Shown: piece by piece, positions 33,299 through 42,420 of the stretch
How the letters are laid out: every line of letters starts with the position of its first letter
Numbering within the stretch: the first letter of the stretch is position 1
From: Psychrobacter sp. P11F6
Lineage (GTDB): Bacteria; Pseudomonadota; Gammaproteobacteria; Pseudomonadales; Moraxellaceae
Length of the DNA: 44,793 nt
Direction of reading: 5' to 3'
Assembly (NCBI RefSeq): GCF_001435295.1
Contig: NZ_CM003595.1
Coordinates: forward strand, 1-44,793
Notes under the pieces: model-generated
Seen by the model: only the letters and a program-made list of their open reading frames with translations
The model's database searches: none
Told to the model about the DNA's origin: nothing
Position numbers and translations under genes: made by a program

Positions 33299-34579
33299 TT
33301 AGGGAATCTGTTGATTGATTTCAATATTAACCTGAGTCTGTTCAGCACTAATCACTATCGGATTACCCGATAAGTCGCCTGACTCTGCTATGGCATTACC
33401 GCTATGACTAATACGAGCAACGACTGCTAACTGAGTTTTGTCACTACGAGCTGAATTTAACGTGCGATCTGGCATCATCGCATCAAGATTGCTTAAGCGG
33501 ATACTGGCCTCACCTTGCTCAATAACACTAATGGGTAAACGTTTGGCGGCAAACGGTGGACCTCCTTTAACGTCACGTATCGCAACAAACAACACATCAT
33601 CAGCTTTCACTAACGGTAATAAATTAGCGTTAATTTTCACTGTCACGTCAATACCTTCTAGCGCTTGCTTTTCTTGCGTGCTAACGTAGTTGCTTAACTC
33701 ATCTAAGCTTGCTAAAGCTTTAGTATGATCACCTGGTTTGGCCACAATGCTGCCTTGTAAGCGTTTAATCCAACCTTGCGCTTGGGCAAAGTTACTACTA
33801 CGAGTCTCACCCATTGCCATGAGCATTTGAGCCCGTTCATGCTGCGGATTCTTAGCTAATATAGCTTGTAATACACGGCGAATATTGGCGTCTAACTGAC
33901 CTTCATTAACGAAAAAGCTAGTCTGAGCATAAGTGGTGGCGATTTCTTCATTTTCAGGAGCTAAACGATAGGCACGAGATAAGGCTTCCAGCGCAGAATC
34001 AGTTGCCTCCATAGATAAGAAAAGCTCGGATAGGCGCATCCAGCGATTAGGATCATCAGCATTACGATGAACATTGGTTTGCATGGCGCTAATCAGTTGA
34101 CGACCATCTTCAAACGCCCATGATGGCGGCTTGTCAATTTTAGCTGTCAATAGGTCGTCAGCCACTTGTCCTACTTTGTCCTCAGCTGTCCACAAATCAA
34201 ACACGGGCGTACGATTGCCTATTAGTAAATACGCCATTGCAGCCAATATTGGGATCCAAGCTGCGACAATTAAACGGCTTTTGACATCAGGGGTGACCAT
34301 AGGTGTTATCTGACGCTGCGCATCTAATAGCTGACGCTCAAGCTCCAGCTTTTGATTTTGATAATGGCTATTATTAATAGTACCGCTGTCTTTATCTGTT
34401 TGTAGCTCAGCTAAACGTTCGCGAAATACTGCAACATTAATATCTAGCAGTTGATTGTCTATTGGTTTGGACTGCAAACGCGGTGCTCGTAGCCATGGCA
34501 TAATAGCAATCAGCGCAAATATAAGAGCAATCAGCAAGCTTAGAGTTACAAATAAGCCAAAAGTAGAAAATAGAGTCAT
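33299..34579 (-). CDS. ccmI: Cytochrome c biogenesis protein CcmI (CycH type)
   Basis: A 426-aa protein. Two N-terminal membrane helices flank a short loop (first at about 5-28, second at 105-121), followed by a TPR region (RWMRLSELFLSMEATDSALE) and a C-terminal periplasmic domain. CcmI binds the C-terminus of apocytochromes and delivers them to CcmF/CcmH. Its start overlaps the ccmH stop by 4 bases. It is the last ccm gene here. Confidence 0.92.
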   Translation of the reverse strand: MTLFSTFGLFVTLSLLIALIFALIAIMPWLRAPRLQSKPIDNQLLDINVAVFRERLAELQTDKDSGTINNSHYQNQKLELERQLLDAQRQITPMVTPDVKSRLIVAAWIPILAAMAYLLIGNRTPVFDLWTAEDKVGQVADDLLTAKIDKPPSWAFEDGRQLISAMQTNVHRNADDPNRWMRLSELFLSMEATDSALEALSRAYRLAPENEEIATTYAQTSFFVNEGQLDANIRRVLQAILAKNPQHERAQMLMAMGETRSSNFAQAQGWIKRLQGSIVAKPGDHTKALASLDELSNYVSTQEKQALEGIDVTVKINANLLPLVKADDVLFVAIRDVKGGPPFAAKRLPISVIEQGEASIRLSNLDAMMPDRTLNSARSDKTQLAVVARISHSGNAIAESGDLSGNPIVISAEQTQVNIEINQQIP

Positions 34580-35151
34580 TTTTTGTCCTCTAGGCTAGTA
34601 ATGTCGTGGTCGACACTCTCAGCTTGCGATAATAGACGATCAAGCTCAGCCTTTTCCGTAGAGGTCAAGGCAGCAGTACTGTTCACTGTGACGCCGCTTT
34701 GACCACGGGCAACAACTTGGCGACGCTTACTTTGCCAAAACCAACCAATAATTAAGACGAGCAATAATAGTGGTGGAAAAAACCATAGGATCCATGTTGA
34801 TGGTCGCATAGGCGGCTTGTAGCTAATAAAGTCACCGTAGCGCTCTTGCATATAGACGCGTATTTCAGCATCACTACGTCTATCTTTAATTAAATCATAG
34901 ACTTTTTGCTTTAGATCCTGTGCAATCGGTGCATCAGAGGCTGCAAGGTTTTGATTTTGGCATTTTGGGCAGCGAAACTCTTCTATTAATCCACGATACT
35001 GAGCTTCTTGCTGTGGTGAGTCAAAATCGTATACGTCAATAGCTGCGTTTGCCGTCATGTTAAGCAGACACGCTAGTATTAAGCTTGCTAGTTTTAAAAC
35101 TATATTGGGTTTTAGTTGAGGAGCTCTTATTCGAATAACGTTCATTTGCAC
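34576..35151 (-). CDS. ccmH: Cytochrome c biogenesis protein CcmH (CycL type)
   Basis: A 191-aa protein with a signal peptide (up to about residue 36), the redox motif FRCPKCQNQNL (Cys61, Cys64) and a membrane anchor (WILWFFPPLLLLVLIIGWFW). CcmH keeps the haem-binding cysteines of apocytochrome reduced. It overlaps ccmG by 10 bases. Confidence 0.94.
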   Translation of the reverse strand: MQMNVIRIRAPQLKPNIVLKLASLILACLLNMTANAAIDVYDFDSPQQEAQYRGLIEEFRCPKCQNQNLAASDAPIAQDLKQKVYDLIKDRRSDAEIRVYMQERYGDFISYKPPMRPSTWILWFFPPLLLLVLIIGWFWQSKRRQVVARGQSGVTVNSTAALTSTEKAELDRLLSQAESVDHDITSLEDKK

Positions 35152-35804
35152 ATCTCCTCAACCTGAATGAGATCAGGACTATCGTTGTTCTTATTAGCCT
35201 CATTAAGTACGGTCAGGCACGGCTTAACACGCTGTTGCCAATTGGCTTCATTAACCTCACCAACAATATGCTGACGAATGATGCCATCTCCATCCACAAC
35301 AAAGGTTTCGGGCGCACCAGTTATGCCTAAGTCTAGAGCAAACTGACCCAATGAATCCTGAATAGACATAGAAAATGGATCACCGCCTCGGTTTAAGTAA
35401 CTGAGCGCATTACCAATCTCATCCTTATAATTCACACCAACGATATCAACGCCGCGCTCTTCTAGTTGCATTAAAAACGGATGCTCAATAACGCAAGTTG
35501 GGCACCATGAGCCCCAAACATTAAGTAAAAACGGCTTATCCGGCAAATTATCATTGGTGATAGTACGGGTAGTATCTGCTAATAACGGCAGCTCAAAGGT
35601 AGGAACCGGACGCTCAAGAGCGGTATTGGTCACAATGTCTGTTGGTTTACCTAAGCGCATGTACAATATAACTACCAAACCAAAAAAGAGGATAAGCGGA
35701 ATTAAGAACCATAGCTTCGTCTGCTTTTTTTTCATTGTCTTTGGGTTACGCTGCTTACTGTTTTGGCTATCTTTTTGCTCAGGAGTATTATTCGACATAG
35801 TCAT
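35142..35804 (-). CDS. ccmG: Thioredoxin-like cytochrome c biogenesis protein CcmG/DsbE
   Basis: A 220-aa membrane-anchored periplasmic thioredoxin. One membrane helix (about 31-48) follows a basic, Gln-rich leader. The active site is WGSWCPTC (Cys101, Cys104), followed by GVNYKDE and the conserved GAPETFVVDGDGIIR. It passes electrons to CcmH and apocytochrome. It begins directly after the ccmF stop. Confidence 0.94.
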   Translation of the reverse strand: MTMSNNTPEQKDSQNSKQRNPKTMKKKQTKLWFLIPLILFFGLVVILYMRLGKPTDIVTNTALERPVPTFELPLLADTTRTITNDNLPDKPFLLNVWGSWCPTCVIEHPFLMQLEERGVDIVGVNYKDEIGNALSYLNRGGDPFSMSIQDSLGQFALDLGITGAPETFVVDGDGIIRQHIVGEVNEANWQQRVKPCLTVLNEANKNNDSPDLIQVEEMCK

Positions 35805-37853
35805 TTATTTCTCCTTTAGTGTCGACATCGTCGATGCTGAGATTGCCTGTTCAATAGCTACCTCATTGACTCCATCAGTAGCCAGATCACCAGTAACTAG
35901 CAATGGAGCTTTAACTTTTTTGATGCGGTATCGTTTATCAAGCATGCTAATTAATCCACCTAGAGCCATGATAATTGCCCCTAACCAAATCCAGCGAATT
36001 AATGGTTTTACATAAATCCTTAATGCCCATTGGTTACTACCATCGGCAATAGGTTCGCCCAGTGCGACATAAACATCGCGCATAAGATTGGGGTCAATAG
36101 CGGCCTCAGTTGTTGGCATAGTGCTGATAATATACGTACGTTTTTCAGGATATAGCGTTGCCACTTCTTGGCCATTCTTAGTCACTACAACCTCAGCTTG
36201 CGTTGCATCAAAGTTACTCCCCTTTATTTCAAAAAATTCAGTTACTTCAAAATCGTAACCTTGAACATTGACTGTATCGCCAATACCCATTGCTACGTCA
36301 CGCTCAATACTCAGGCTACTAGTAAAGGCTATGCCAATGACAGCAACCAATACGCCAATATGAGCAGTCTGTTGACCCCAATAGCTCAGACGCAACTGCC
36401 GCAAACCGTTAAAAAGATTAGGCGCATTCTTAGTTTTATCTTTAAAATCAACTGCCATCCATAGCAGTGCCCAAAAGCTAACGGCTAAAGTCACACCAAT
36501 ATTAAGCATAGACGATGGATTAACAAAGTAAGTAATAATGGCAGCTAATACTAAGCTACTAACGGCGATGACCATGCCTATACCCAGTAGTGGACGGGTG
36601 TCTTTTTTCCAGCGAATATTTGAGCCCATACCCATAGCTATTAATAACAGCCACGTTAAAGGTACAAATAATGCATTAAAATAAGGAGGGCCAACGGACA
36701 CTTGTCCTAAACCAAAGGCATCAGCGATAATAGGGTAAAGGGTGCCGAGCAGCACCACTAAGGTTGCAATCAAAATGATGGCGTTGTTGATCACTAAAAA
36801 GGACTCACGTGAAATCAGCTGATATTGACTTTCAACGGTTAAACGCCAACCTCGAACGGCAAACATTAATAGACCACTACCGATGATAATGCCAAGAATA
36901 GCTAAGATAACCAAACCACGCGTCGGATCAGCGGCAAACGAATGCACTGAGGTAAGGACTCCAGAGCGTACCAGGAACGTGCCAAGCAAGCTTAAGGCAA
37001 AGGCGAAAATAGCCAGCATAATGGTCCATGCTTTAAACACCCCGCGCTTTTCAGTGACTGCTAATGAATGCAGCAATGCTAAGCCGACAAGCCAAGGCAT
37101 AAACGAGGCATTCTCTACCGGATCCCAAAACCACCAACCGCCCCAGCCAAGCTCGTAGTAGGCCCACCACGAGCCCAGTGCAATACCAATGGTCAAAAAC
37201 CCCCAAGCCGCGAGCGCCCATGGACGTGACCAGCGTGTCCAAGCAGCATCTAAACGCCCTTCCCACAATGCCGCCATACAAAATGCAAAAGGTACTACCA
37301 TACCCACATAGCCCATATATAACATGGGCGGATGAATAATCAGACCGAAATCTTGTAGGACAGGATTTAAATCAGCGCCATCGACCGCTAGATTGGGTAA
37401 GGTACGCTCAAACGGTGACGAGGTAAATATCAGCATCGTTAGCATCATTAACTGTACACCGGCCAAAATAACTAATACCCGCGCACGCATTGATAACGGC
37501 AAGCCGCGACTAAAGTATGATACCAGTGCACACCATGTGGCCATGATGGTCATCCATAGCAGCAAAGAGCCCTCGTGTCCGCCCCATGTCGCCGATAACT
37601 TATAGTACCAAGGCAACAGCGTATTGGAATGCTGCGCGACGTAACTGAGGCTAAAATCATTATAATAAAAACCTGCTATCAAAGCGCCAAATGACGTTAT
37701 CATGGCGGCAAACTGTGCCCAAGCTAAGCTAGGGGCTAGTCGTTGCCAAGCAACTTGGTTATGAATAACACCAATAGTTGGCAGAATTACCTGCAATAAC
37801 GCCAATACAAAAGCGGTAAGCAAGGCAAAATAGCCCAATTCTGTAATCAACAT
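35805..37853 (-). CDS. ccmF: Haem lyase subunit CcmF
   Basis: A 682-aa membrane protein with about 15 membrane helices. Conserved haem-handling motifs include WGGHEGSLLLW, the tryptophan-rich WGGWWFWDPVENASFMPWL, and periplasmic loop HPPMLYMGYVG. CcmF joins haem to apocytochrome c together with CcmH and CcmI. It leads a ccmF-G-H-I string. ccmA, B, C, D and E, which supply haem through CcmE, are absent from the window. The gap of 121 bp from zntA has no obvious terminator, so cotranscription with zntA is possible. Confidence 0.96.
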   Translation of the reverse strand: MLITELGYFALLTAFVLALLQVILPTIGVIHNQVAWQRLAPSLAWAQFAAMITSFGALIAGFYYNDFSLSYVAQHSNTLLPWYYKLSATWGGHEGSLLLWMTIMATWCALVSYFSRGLPLSMRARVLVILAGVQLMMLTMLIFTSSPFERTLPNLAVDGADLNPVLQDFGLIIHPPMLYMGYVGMVVPFAFCMAALWEGRLDAAWTRWSRPWALAAWGFLTIGIALGSWWAYYELGWGGWWFWDPVENASFMPWLVGLALLHSLAVTEKRGVFKAWTIMLAIFAFALSLLGTFLVRSGVLTSVHSFAADPTRGLVILAILGIIIGSGLLMFAVRGWRLTVESQYQLISRESFLVINNAIILIATLVVLLGTLYPIIADAFGLGQVSVGPPYFNALFVPLTWLLLIAMGMGSNIRWKKDTRPLLGIGMVIAVSSLVLAAIITYFVNPSSMLNIGVTLAVSFWALLWMAVDFKDKTKNAPNLFNGLRQLRLSYWGQQTAHIGVLVAVIGIAFTSSLSIERDVAMGIGDTVNVQGYDFEVTEFFEIKGSNFDATQAEVVVTKNGQEVATLYPEKRTYIISTMPTTEAAIDPNLMRDVYVALGEPIADGSNQWALRIYVKPLIRWIWLGAIIMALGGLISMLDKRYRIKKVKAPLLVTGDLATDGVNEVAIEQAISASTMSTLKEK

Positions 37854-37974
37854 ACGGTCTAACCTTATTTACTCTAATGCGGTTGCAGTTTACTGTGGCG
37901 GTGGAATTTTTATTATTAGAACCCACCCCCGAAATCTGCTGCTATCTCTAGTTTTTAATTGATTTCGAAGGGTT

Positions 37975-40191
37975 TTATTTAACTACTTTAGGCGGATTTA
38001 CCAGTGGAGGCGCTCCCTTAAAGCGCAGTAAACGTAACGCATTAAGAGTAACGAGCACTGTTGCTCCAGCATCAGCTAGAACCGCAATCCATAGTCCAGT
38101 AATGCCGAATACGGTCGTGATCAGAAAGACGCCTTTGAGACCCAAAGCGAAAATGACGTTCTGATGAATGTTGCGCATGGTGGCACGTGAAAGTGCGATG
38201 AGATGAGCCATATCCGTAACACGACTTTTCAATAATGCGATATCGGCCGTCTCAATGGCCACATCGGTACCACCACCCATCGCGATGCCAACATCAGCGG
38301 TTGCTAGTGCTGGCGCATCGTTAATACCATCACCCACCATCGCTATTTTGCTGTTATTCTTCATCTCGTTAAGCAAGCGCAGTTTGTCCTCAGGCAACAG
38401 CTCAGCTTCCCATTCCACGTCTAAATTACTGGCAAGTGCTTGAGCGGTTAAGCGGTTGTCGCCTGTTAGCATGACGGAGCGCACACCCATCGCTTTAAGT
38501 TGAGCCACACCTTCATGAGCGTCGTCTCGTAACTCGTCTCTTAGTGCGACCAATCCAAGCACTTCTCGACTTTGCTCATCGAAAAGAACTGAGACGGTCT
38601 TGCCCTCATTTTGCAGCGCCTCGATTTGTGCCTGTTGCTCGGCTGAAATTGATGCCTCATCTGCGGCATAAACAGGCGAACCGATAGCTAGCGCGCGCCC
38701 AGCGATAGTTGCGTGTACCGCTTTACCCGCAGTAGCAGAAGCTTTAGAAGCCACAGGTATGACAACTTTGGCGGCTTTGGCATGACTGACAATGGCTTCA
38801 GCAAGCGGGTGACTAGAACCTGTCTCCACACTGGCAAAGAGCGCCAATACCTTATCTTTACCTTGAGAACCCTGATCCTGAGAATCCTGACCTTGAACAC
38901 TTGAATACTCTTGTGTAATGTCAACAACATCGGTCACGCGTGGTTTGCCTTCAGTTAAAGTGCCTGTCTTGTCAAAAGCGACTGTCTTCACTTGGCCGAT
39001 GGTTTCTAAAGCACTACCGCCCTTGATCAGCAAGCCGCGGCGCGCACCGACCGCTAGACCAGAGGCGATAGCAGCTGGTGTTGAGAGCACAAGAGCACAA
39101 GGACAAGCGATCAATAATAAGGCTAGACCTCGATATAACCAAGTTGACCAATCTCCGCCCATGGTTAACGGTGGGACGATGATAATTAGGGCGGCAATAG
39201 CCATCACAGCCGGTGTATAGTAACGACTGAATTTCTCAATAAAACGGGCAGTGGGTGCTTTGGAAGCTTGCGCTTGCTCTACCAAATCAATAATGCGCGA
39301 AATAGTGTTATCGGCGGCTGTCTTTTCTACGCGCACTTGGAGCACACCATCGATGTTAATTGACCCTGCAAATACATTGTCACCCATCGTCTTGGCAACA
39401 GGAACAGACTCTCCCGTCACGGGCGAATCATCAAGGCTGGACGCACCTTGAACAATGGAACCATCAGCAGATACCCTATCTCCAGGACGCACCAGCACAA
39501 GGTCATTCACTTGTAGTGAAGTCGCTGGAACGTTACGCTGCCCACCTTGAGCATCAAGTAAAATCGCACTTTTCGGAACCAGCGATGATAAGGCTCTGAT
39601 GCCAGCGCGAGCGCGATCAGCAGCGATACTCTCAAACAGTTCACCGATTGAGAACAAAAAGACAACCGCTGCGGCCTCTTCAGCTTCACCAATGATAAGT
39701 GCGCCAAGCACGGCGACGGACATCAGCGTTTCAATTGAAAAGAATGAACCTGTTTTAGCCAGTGCTAAGGCTTTGCGTGCAAATGGAAAAACGCCTACAA
39801 TCACAGCGATGGCAAACACCCATATCCCATAAGCGGGGAACAGTAGTGACAGTGCATAAGCGCTGCCCATCAAAATACCGAGACCAACAACCTGTTTGCC
39901 TTTTTGAGTTTGCCACCACCGCTTATCCTGCGGAGCCATCTGATTGTCGCTGTCAATATCAATAGCCGATACAGTTTGTTGACCAGTATTGGCAGATATA
40001 CCGAACCCTAGGCTTTTGATGGTTTTTTCGATATCACTAGCCTGAGTCGGCGCACCAGGGGCTAAATTTAGCTCTAGCGTTTCTGTAGCGAAATTCAGCT
40101 GAACATCAGAAACCCCAGGCATACGTTTCAAAGCTGTTTCAATCTTGCCGATGCAACTGGCACAGTCCATACCTTCAATATGATATTTCAT
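37975..40191 (-). CDS. zntA: Zn/Cd/Pb-exporting P1B-type ATPase ZntA/CadA
   Basis: A 738-aa cytoplasmic-membrane pump. The N-terminal metal-binding domain has GMDCASC (Cys10, Cys13). The membrane metal site is CPC (363-365), and Asp407 of DKTGT is phosphorylated. SSHPLAEA and [20 protein letters not shown] complete the family set. The CPCALVLST and final helices fit the Zn/Cd group rather than copper. A short spacer-like SSVQGQDSQDQGSQGKDK stretch is inserted in the nucleotide-binding domain. The promoter has the 19-bp spacing of MerR-family control, and cadR is divergent. A decayed partial copy lies at 10030-10122. Confidence 0.95.
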   Translation of the reverse strand: MKYHIEGMDCASCIGKIETALKRMPGVSDVQLNFATETLELNLAPGAPTQASDIEKTIKSLGFGISANTGQQTVSAIDIDSDNQMAPQDKRWWQTQKGKQVVGLGILMGSAYALSLLFPAYGIWVFAIAVIVGVFPFARKALALAKTGSFFSIETLMSVAVLGALIIGEAEEAAAVVFLFSIGELFESIAADRARAGIRALSSLVPKSAILLDAQGGQRNVPATSLQVNDLVLVRPGDRVSADGSIVQGASSLDDSPVTGESVPVAKTMGDNVFAGSINIDGVLQVRVEKTAADNTISRIIDLVEQAQASKAPTARFIEKFSRYYTPAVMAIAALIIIVPPLTMGGDWSTWLYRGLALLLIACPCALVLSTPAAIASGLAVGARRGLLIKGGSALETIGQVKTVAFDKTGTLTEGKPRVTDVVDITQEYSSVQGQDSQDQGSQGKDKVLALFASVETGSSHPLAEAIVSHAKAAKVVIPVASKASATAGKAVHATIAGRALAIGSPVYAADEASISAEQQAQIEALQNEGKTVSVLFDEQSREVLGLVALRDELRDDAHEGVAQLKAMGVRSVMLTGDNRLTAQALASNLDVEWEAELLPEDKLRLLNEMKNNSKIAMVGDGINDAPALATADVGIAMGGGTDVAIETADIALLKSRVTDMAHLIALSRATMRNIHQNVIFALGLKGVFLITTVFGITGLWIAVLADAGATVLVTLNALRLLRFKGAPPLVNPPKVVK

Positions 40192-40216
40192 AATAATTTA
40201 CCCTTTGAATAATGAT

Positions 40217-40247
40217 ATTATGAACCCTCTAGTGGCTTTAGAGTCAA
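40217..40247 (-). promoter_or_regulatory. CadR/ZntR-type promoter of zntA
   Basis: Read leftward: TTGACT (40247-40242), a 19-bp spacer and CATAAT (40222-40217). Within the spacer the dyad ACTCTAAAGCCACTAGAGGGT is close to known ZntR/CadR boxes. The overlong spacer is the mark of MerR-family activators, which untwist it when metal binds. Confidence 0.85.
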
Positions 40248-40333
40248 GGTTATTCATCTACAGTTTCGTAATTTTAATTTCTCTAGCGCCAGTCTTTACA
40301 GCCACTTTAATCATTTAAATCATAGAGGTTGTT

Positions 40334-40744
40334 ATGACAATCAAAATTGGTGAGCTCGCTAAACGCACAGGTGCCACAGTGGAAACCATTCGCTATTACG
40401 AAAAGGAGCACTTATTACCTGAGCCTTCTCGCAGCGCAGGGAATTATCGTTTATATAATGAAGAGCACATTGAACGTCTACAATTTATCCTACACTGCCG
40501 TACGCTTGACATGGCTTTAGACGAAGTAAGAATCTTACTTGAATACTGGGAGGAACCTGATAAAGACTGTGGTGATGTGAACTCATTACTAGATAAGCAA
40601 ATTTATGCTGTAGAAATACGAATGGAAGAATTGATGCACTTAAAGCAGCACTTGACTGTTTTGCGTCAGAAATGTGCAAGTAGTGCACCAGCAGTATCAT
40701 GTGGCATCTTAAACGCGCTGGTCGATAATTCCTGTCATGAGTAA
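40334..40744 (+). CDS. cadR: MerR-family Cd/Pb/Zn-responsive regulator CadR
   Basis: A 136-aa activator with the MerR helix-turn-helix (IGELAKRTGATVETIRYYEK). The metal-binding cysteines are Cys79, Cys114 and Cys123, matching CadR/PbrR spacing, with a C-terminal SCHE tail that adds another Cys and His. It faces zntA across a 140-bp region with the typical promoter. Its last 26 codons are duplicated in the remnant at 10123-10209. Confidence 0.92.
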   Translation: MTIKIGELAKRTGATVETIRYYEKEHLLPEPSRSAGNYRLYNEEHIERLQFILHCRTLDMALDEVRILLEYWEEPDKDCGDVNSLLDKQIYAVEIRMEELMHLKQHLTVLRQKCASSAPAVSCGILNALVDNSCHE

Positions 40745-40811
40745 TGATATCAGTAGTGTTCATTTCTAACTGATCAAATCATGAAAGGTTAAATACACCC
40801 TGATGTTAAGC

Positions 40812-40853
40812 ACAAAAAAACCCAGCAATGATATTAAGATCACTACTGGGGTT
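40812..40853 (-). terminator. Terminator of the second CHAP-domain gene
   Basis: The CCCAGTAGTGATCTT and ATCATTGCTGGG arms with a leftward T run match the terminator at 10278-10318. Confidence 0.85.
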
Positions 40854-40892
40854 GGAGGAAATAATAACTATGTTGTGCTGACTTATCAGGTC

Positions 40893-41615
40893 TTATTTAT
40901 CATTCATAGCAAGGTAGATATTTCGATCTGATGCGGATGCGTCATCCACGTATTTTGAATCACGCCATGTGGTATAAGCATAGACACCACTGTATGGGCT
41001 GATGCTGTTCTGACGGAAATCAGAAATCCAGTTTTCGCCATCAAAGATTTGGATATGGCCATGTGGACGCTTTGATGAGCGATCATAGACAATAACATCA
41101 CCTACTTGGGTTGGCATATCATTACTGATTTTGCTAAAACCTGCTTTATCAAGCGTGCCACGAGTGGCGTACTGATAGGCTGAAGGATTGGGGGTGAACT
41201 CATAACCTGCTGATTGTAGTGCTTTACGTACGTAACGGGCACAGTATCCAGAGCTACCAGATAGAGCCACTCGTGAAGCACGAGCAGCAGCGATAGCGGG
41301 GGCTGAATTGCTATCAGGAACTGTATTGACTTGCTGCTGTTGTTTTTCAGCGTATAAGCGGCTGTTTAATGATGAAAGCCGACTCTCTTTTTGCTTAGCC
41401 TGCGCACTTAGGTTGCTAATAGCTTGACTGATTTCGTCATTACTAGAAACATAAGCACCACTGCTAGTGCTATAGATGTTTTTTGATGAACCGTAGTTTG
41501 ATGCCACAGAAGTATTGGTGATGGTATTATTTGTTTGAGAGATTGTGATAGCAGCACCACTCGTTTGTGCTATGCCCATACCCAGTACTGACAAAATCAA
41601 TAAAGCCTGTTTCAT
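40893..41615 (-). CDS. Secreted CHAP-domain protein (copy 2)
   Basis: Near twin of the protein at 10358-11080, about 91% identical by my count, with changes mostly in the signal-to-CHAP linker. The signal peptide is MKQALLILSVLGMGIAQTSG. The catalytic Cys is in GYCARYVRKAL and the His in RPHGHIQIFDG. As for copy 1, the start is at 41615, not at the upstream in-frame start at 41672. It follows cadR tail to tail. Both copies keep all catalytic-region residues, so both may be functional. The role in a metal cluster is unknown. Confidence 0.85.
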   Translation of the reverse strand: MKQALLILSVLGMGIAQTSGAAITISQTNNTITNTSVASNYGSSKNIYSTSSGAYVSSNDEISQAISNLSAQAKQKESRLSSLNSRLYAEKQQQQVNTVPDSNSAPAIAAARASRVALSGSSGYCARYVRKALQSAGYEFTPNPSAYQYATRGTLDKAGFSKISNDMPTQVGDVIVYDRSSKRPHGHIQIFDGENWISDFRQNSISPYSGVYAYTTWRDSKYVDDASASDRNIYLAMNDK

Positions 41616-41969
41616 AAATCTAATACCTACGGTTAATTCAAAATGGTCTGTTATCAACAACAGCGCAGTCAATTAAATTTCAACAACTCAAGTATATATA
41701 CGTCATAGTGACTGATACTTCTGCTGCATATTATTCATATAAAAAATGATTATTGGCGATCACAGCACATCATTGAAGTCTTACGAAGCTGTTGCAAATC
41801 AAGCTGCTGGCCAAAACACAAAGCCGACTTTAGCATAGGCTGTTTAGCCTGTCATCACCCTTAAAAACCCCAAAAATACTTTTTTGATGTTGAAAAAATT
41901 GCTAATATTCCACATTTTACAATGTAAGTTTGTGTAACATATACAGAATATAGCTGACTAAATTGACAA
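41616..41969 (-). promoter_or_regulatory. Promoter and long leader of CHAP copy 2
   Basis: TTGTCA (41964-41969), 18-bp spacer, TGTATA (41940-41945). The leader is about 318 bases. It shares the conserved blocks of the copy-1 leader (for example near 41616-41655 and around 41810-41860). Confidence 0.5.
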
Positions 41970-41991
41970 CAATTTCTACTGTTTTATAAGC

Positions 41992-42048
41992 AAAAAAACG
42001 TCTGAGGGTTAAATCTAAATTATAGATTTAACCCTCAGACGTTTTTTT
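41992..42048. terminator. Perfect 26-bp hairpin, bidirectional terminator (copy 2)
   Basis: Arms 41992-42017 and 42023-42048 are fully complementary over 26 bp, with a 5-base loop and T runs on both sides. Compared with copy 1 (11456-11512), two base pairs have changed from T-A or A-T to C-G or G-C on both arms, so pairing is kept. 42049-42420 holds no gene. Confidence 0.75.
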
Positions 42049-42420
42049 ATTGGATGAAGTAATTACCCTATATAGGGTCTAACTAATTATTAAGATAATA
42101 TAATAATTTATAATATTAATATAGATATAGATGTTAATTCCCTACTGGCTTATGTAATATTACGTAATTGTTTCGATACATCCTGTATATTCTTGTATTA
42201 ACCCTTAATTATTTATCTATTTTAAGGGTTAATAACCGATAAATCCGCTTACATTGTCATCAAAAGTTACAAATTCAAAGTTATTTTTGCTTTTAAAGTC
42301 GCAATAGCTAATGATTTTTTTGATGAAGAATCATTTTATAAGCAATAGAACAGTCTTATACCTGCCTCATTTACTTTTAACGCTAACACTATAATCAAAG
42401 TATTCTTAACTGCTAACACA

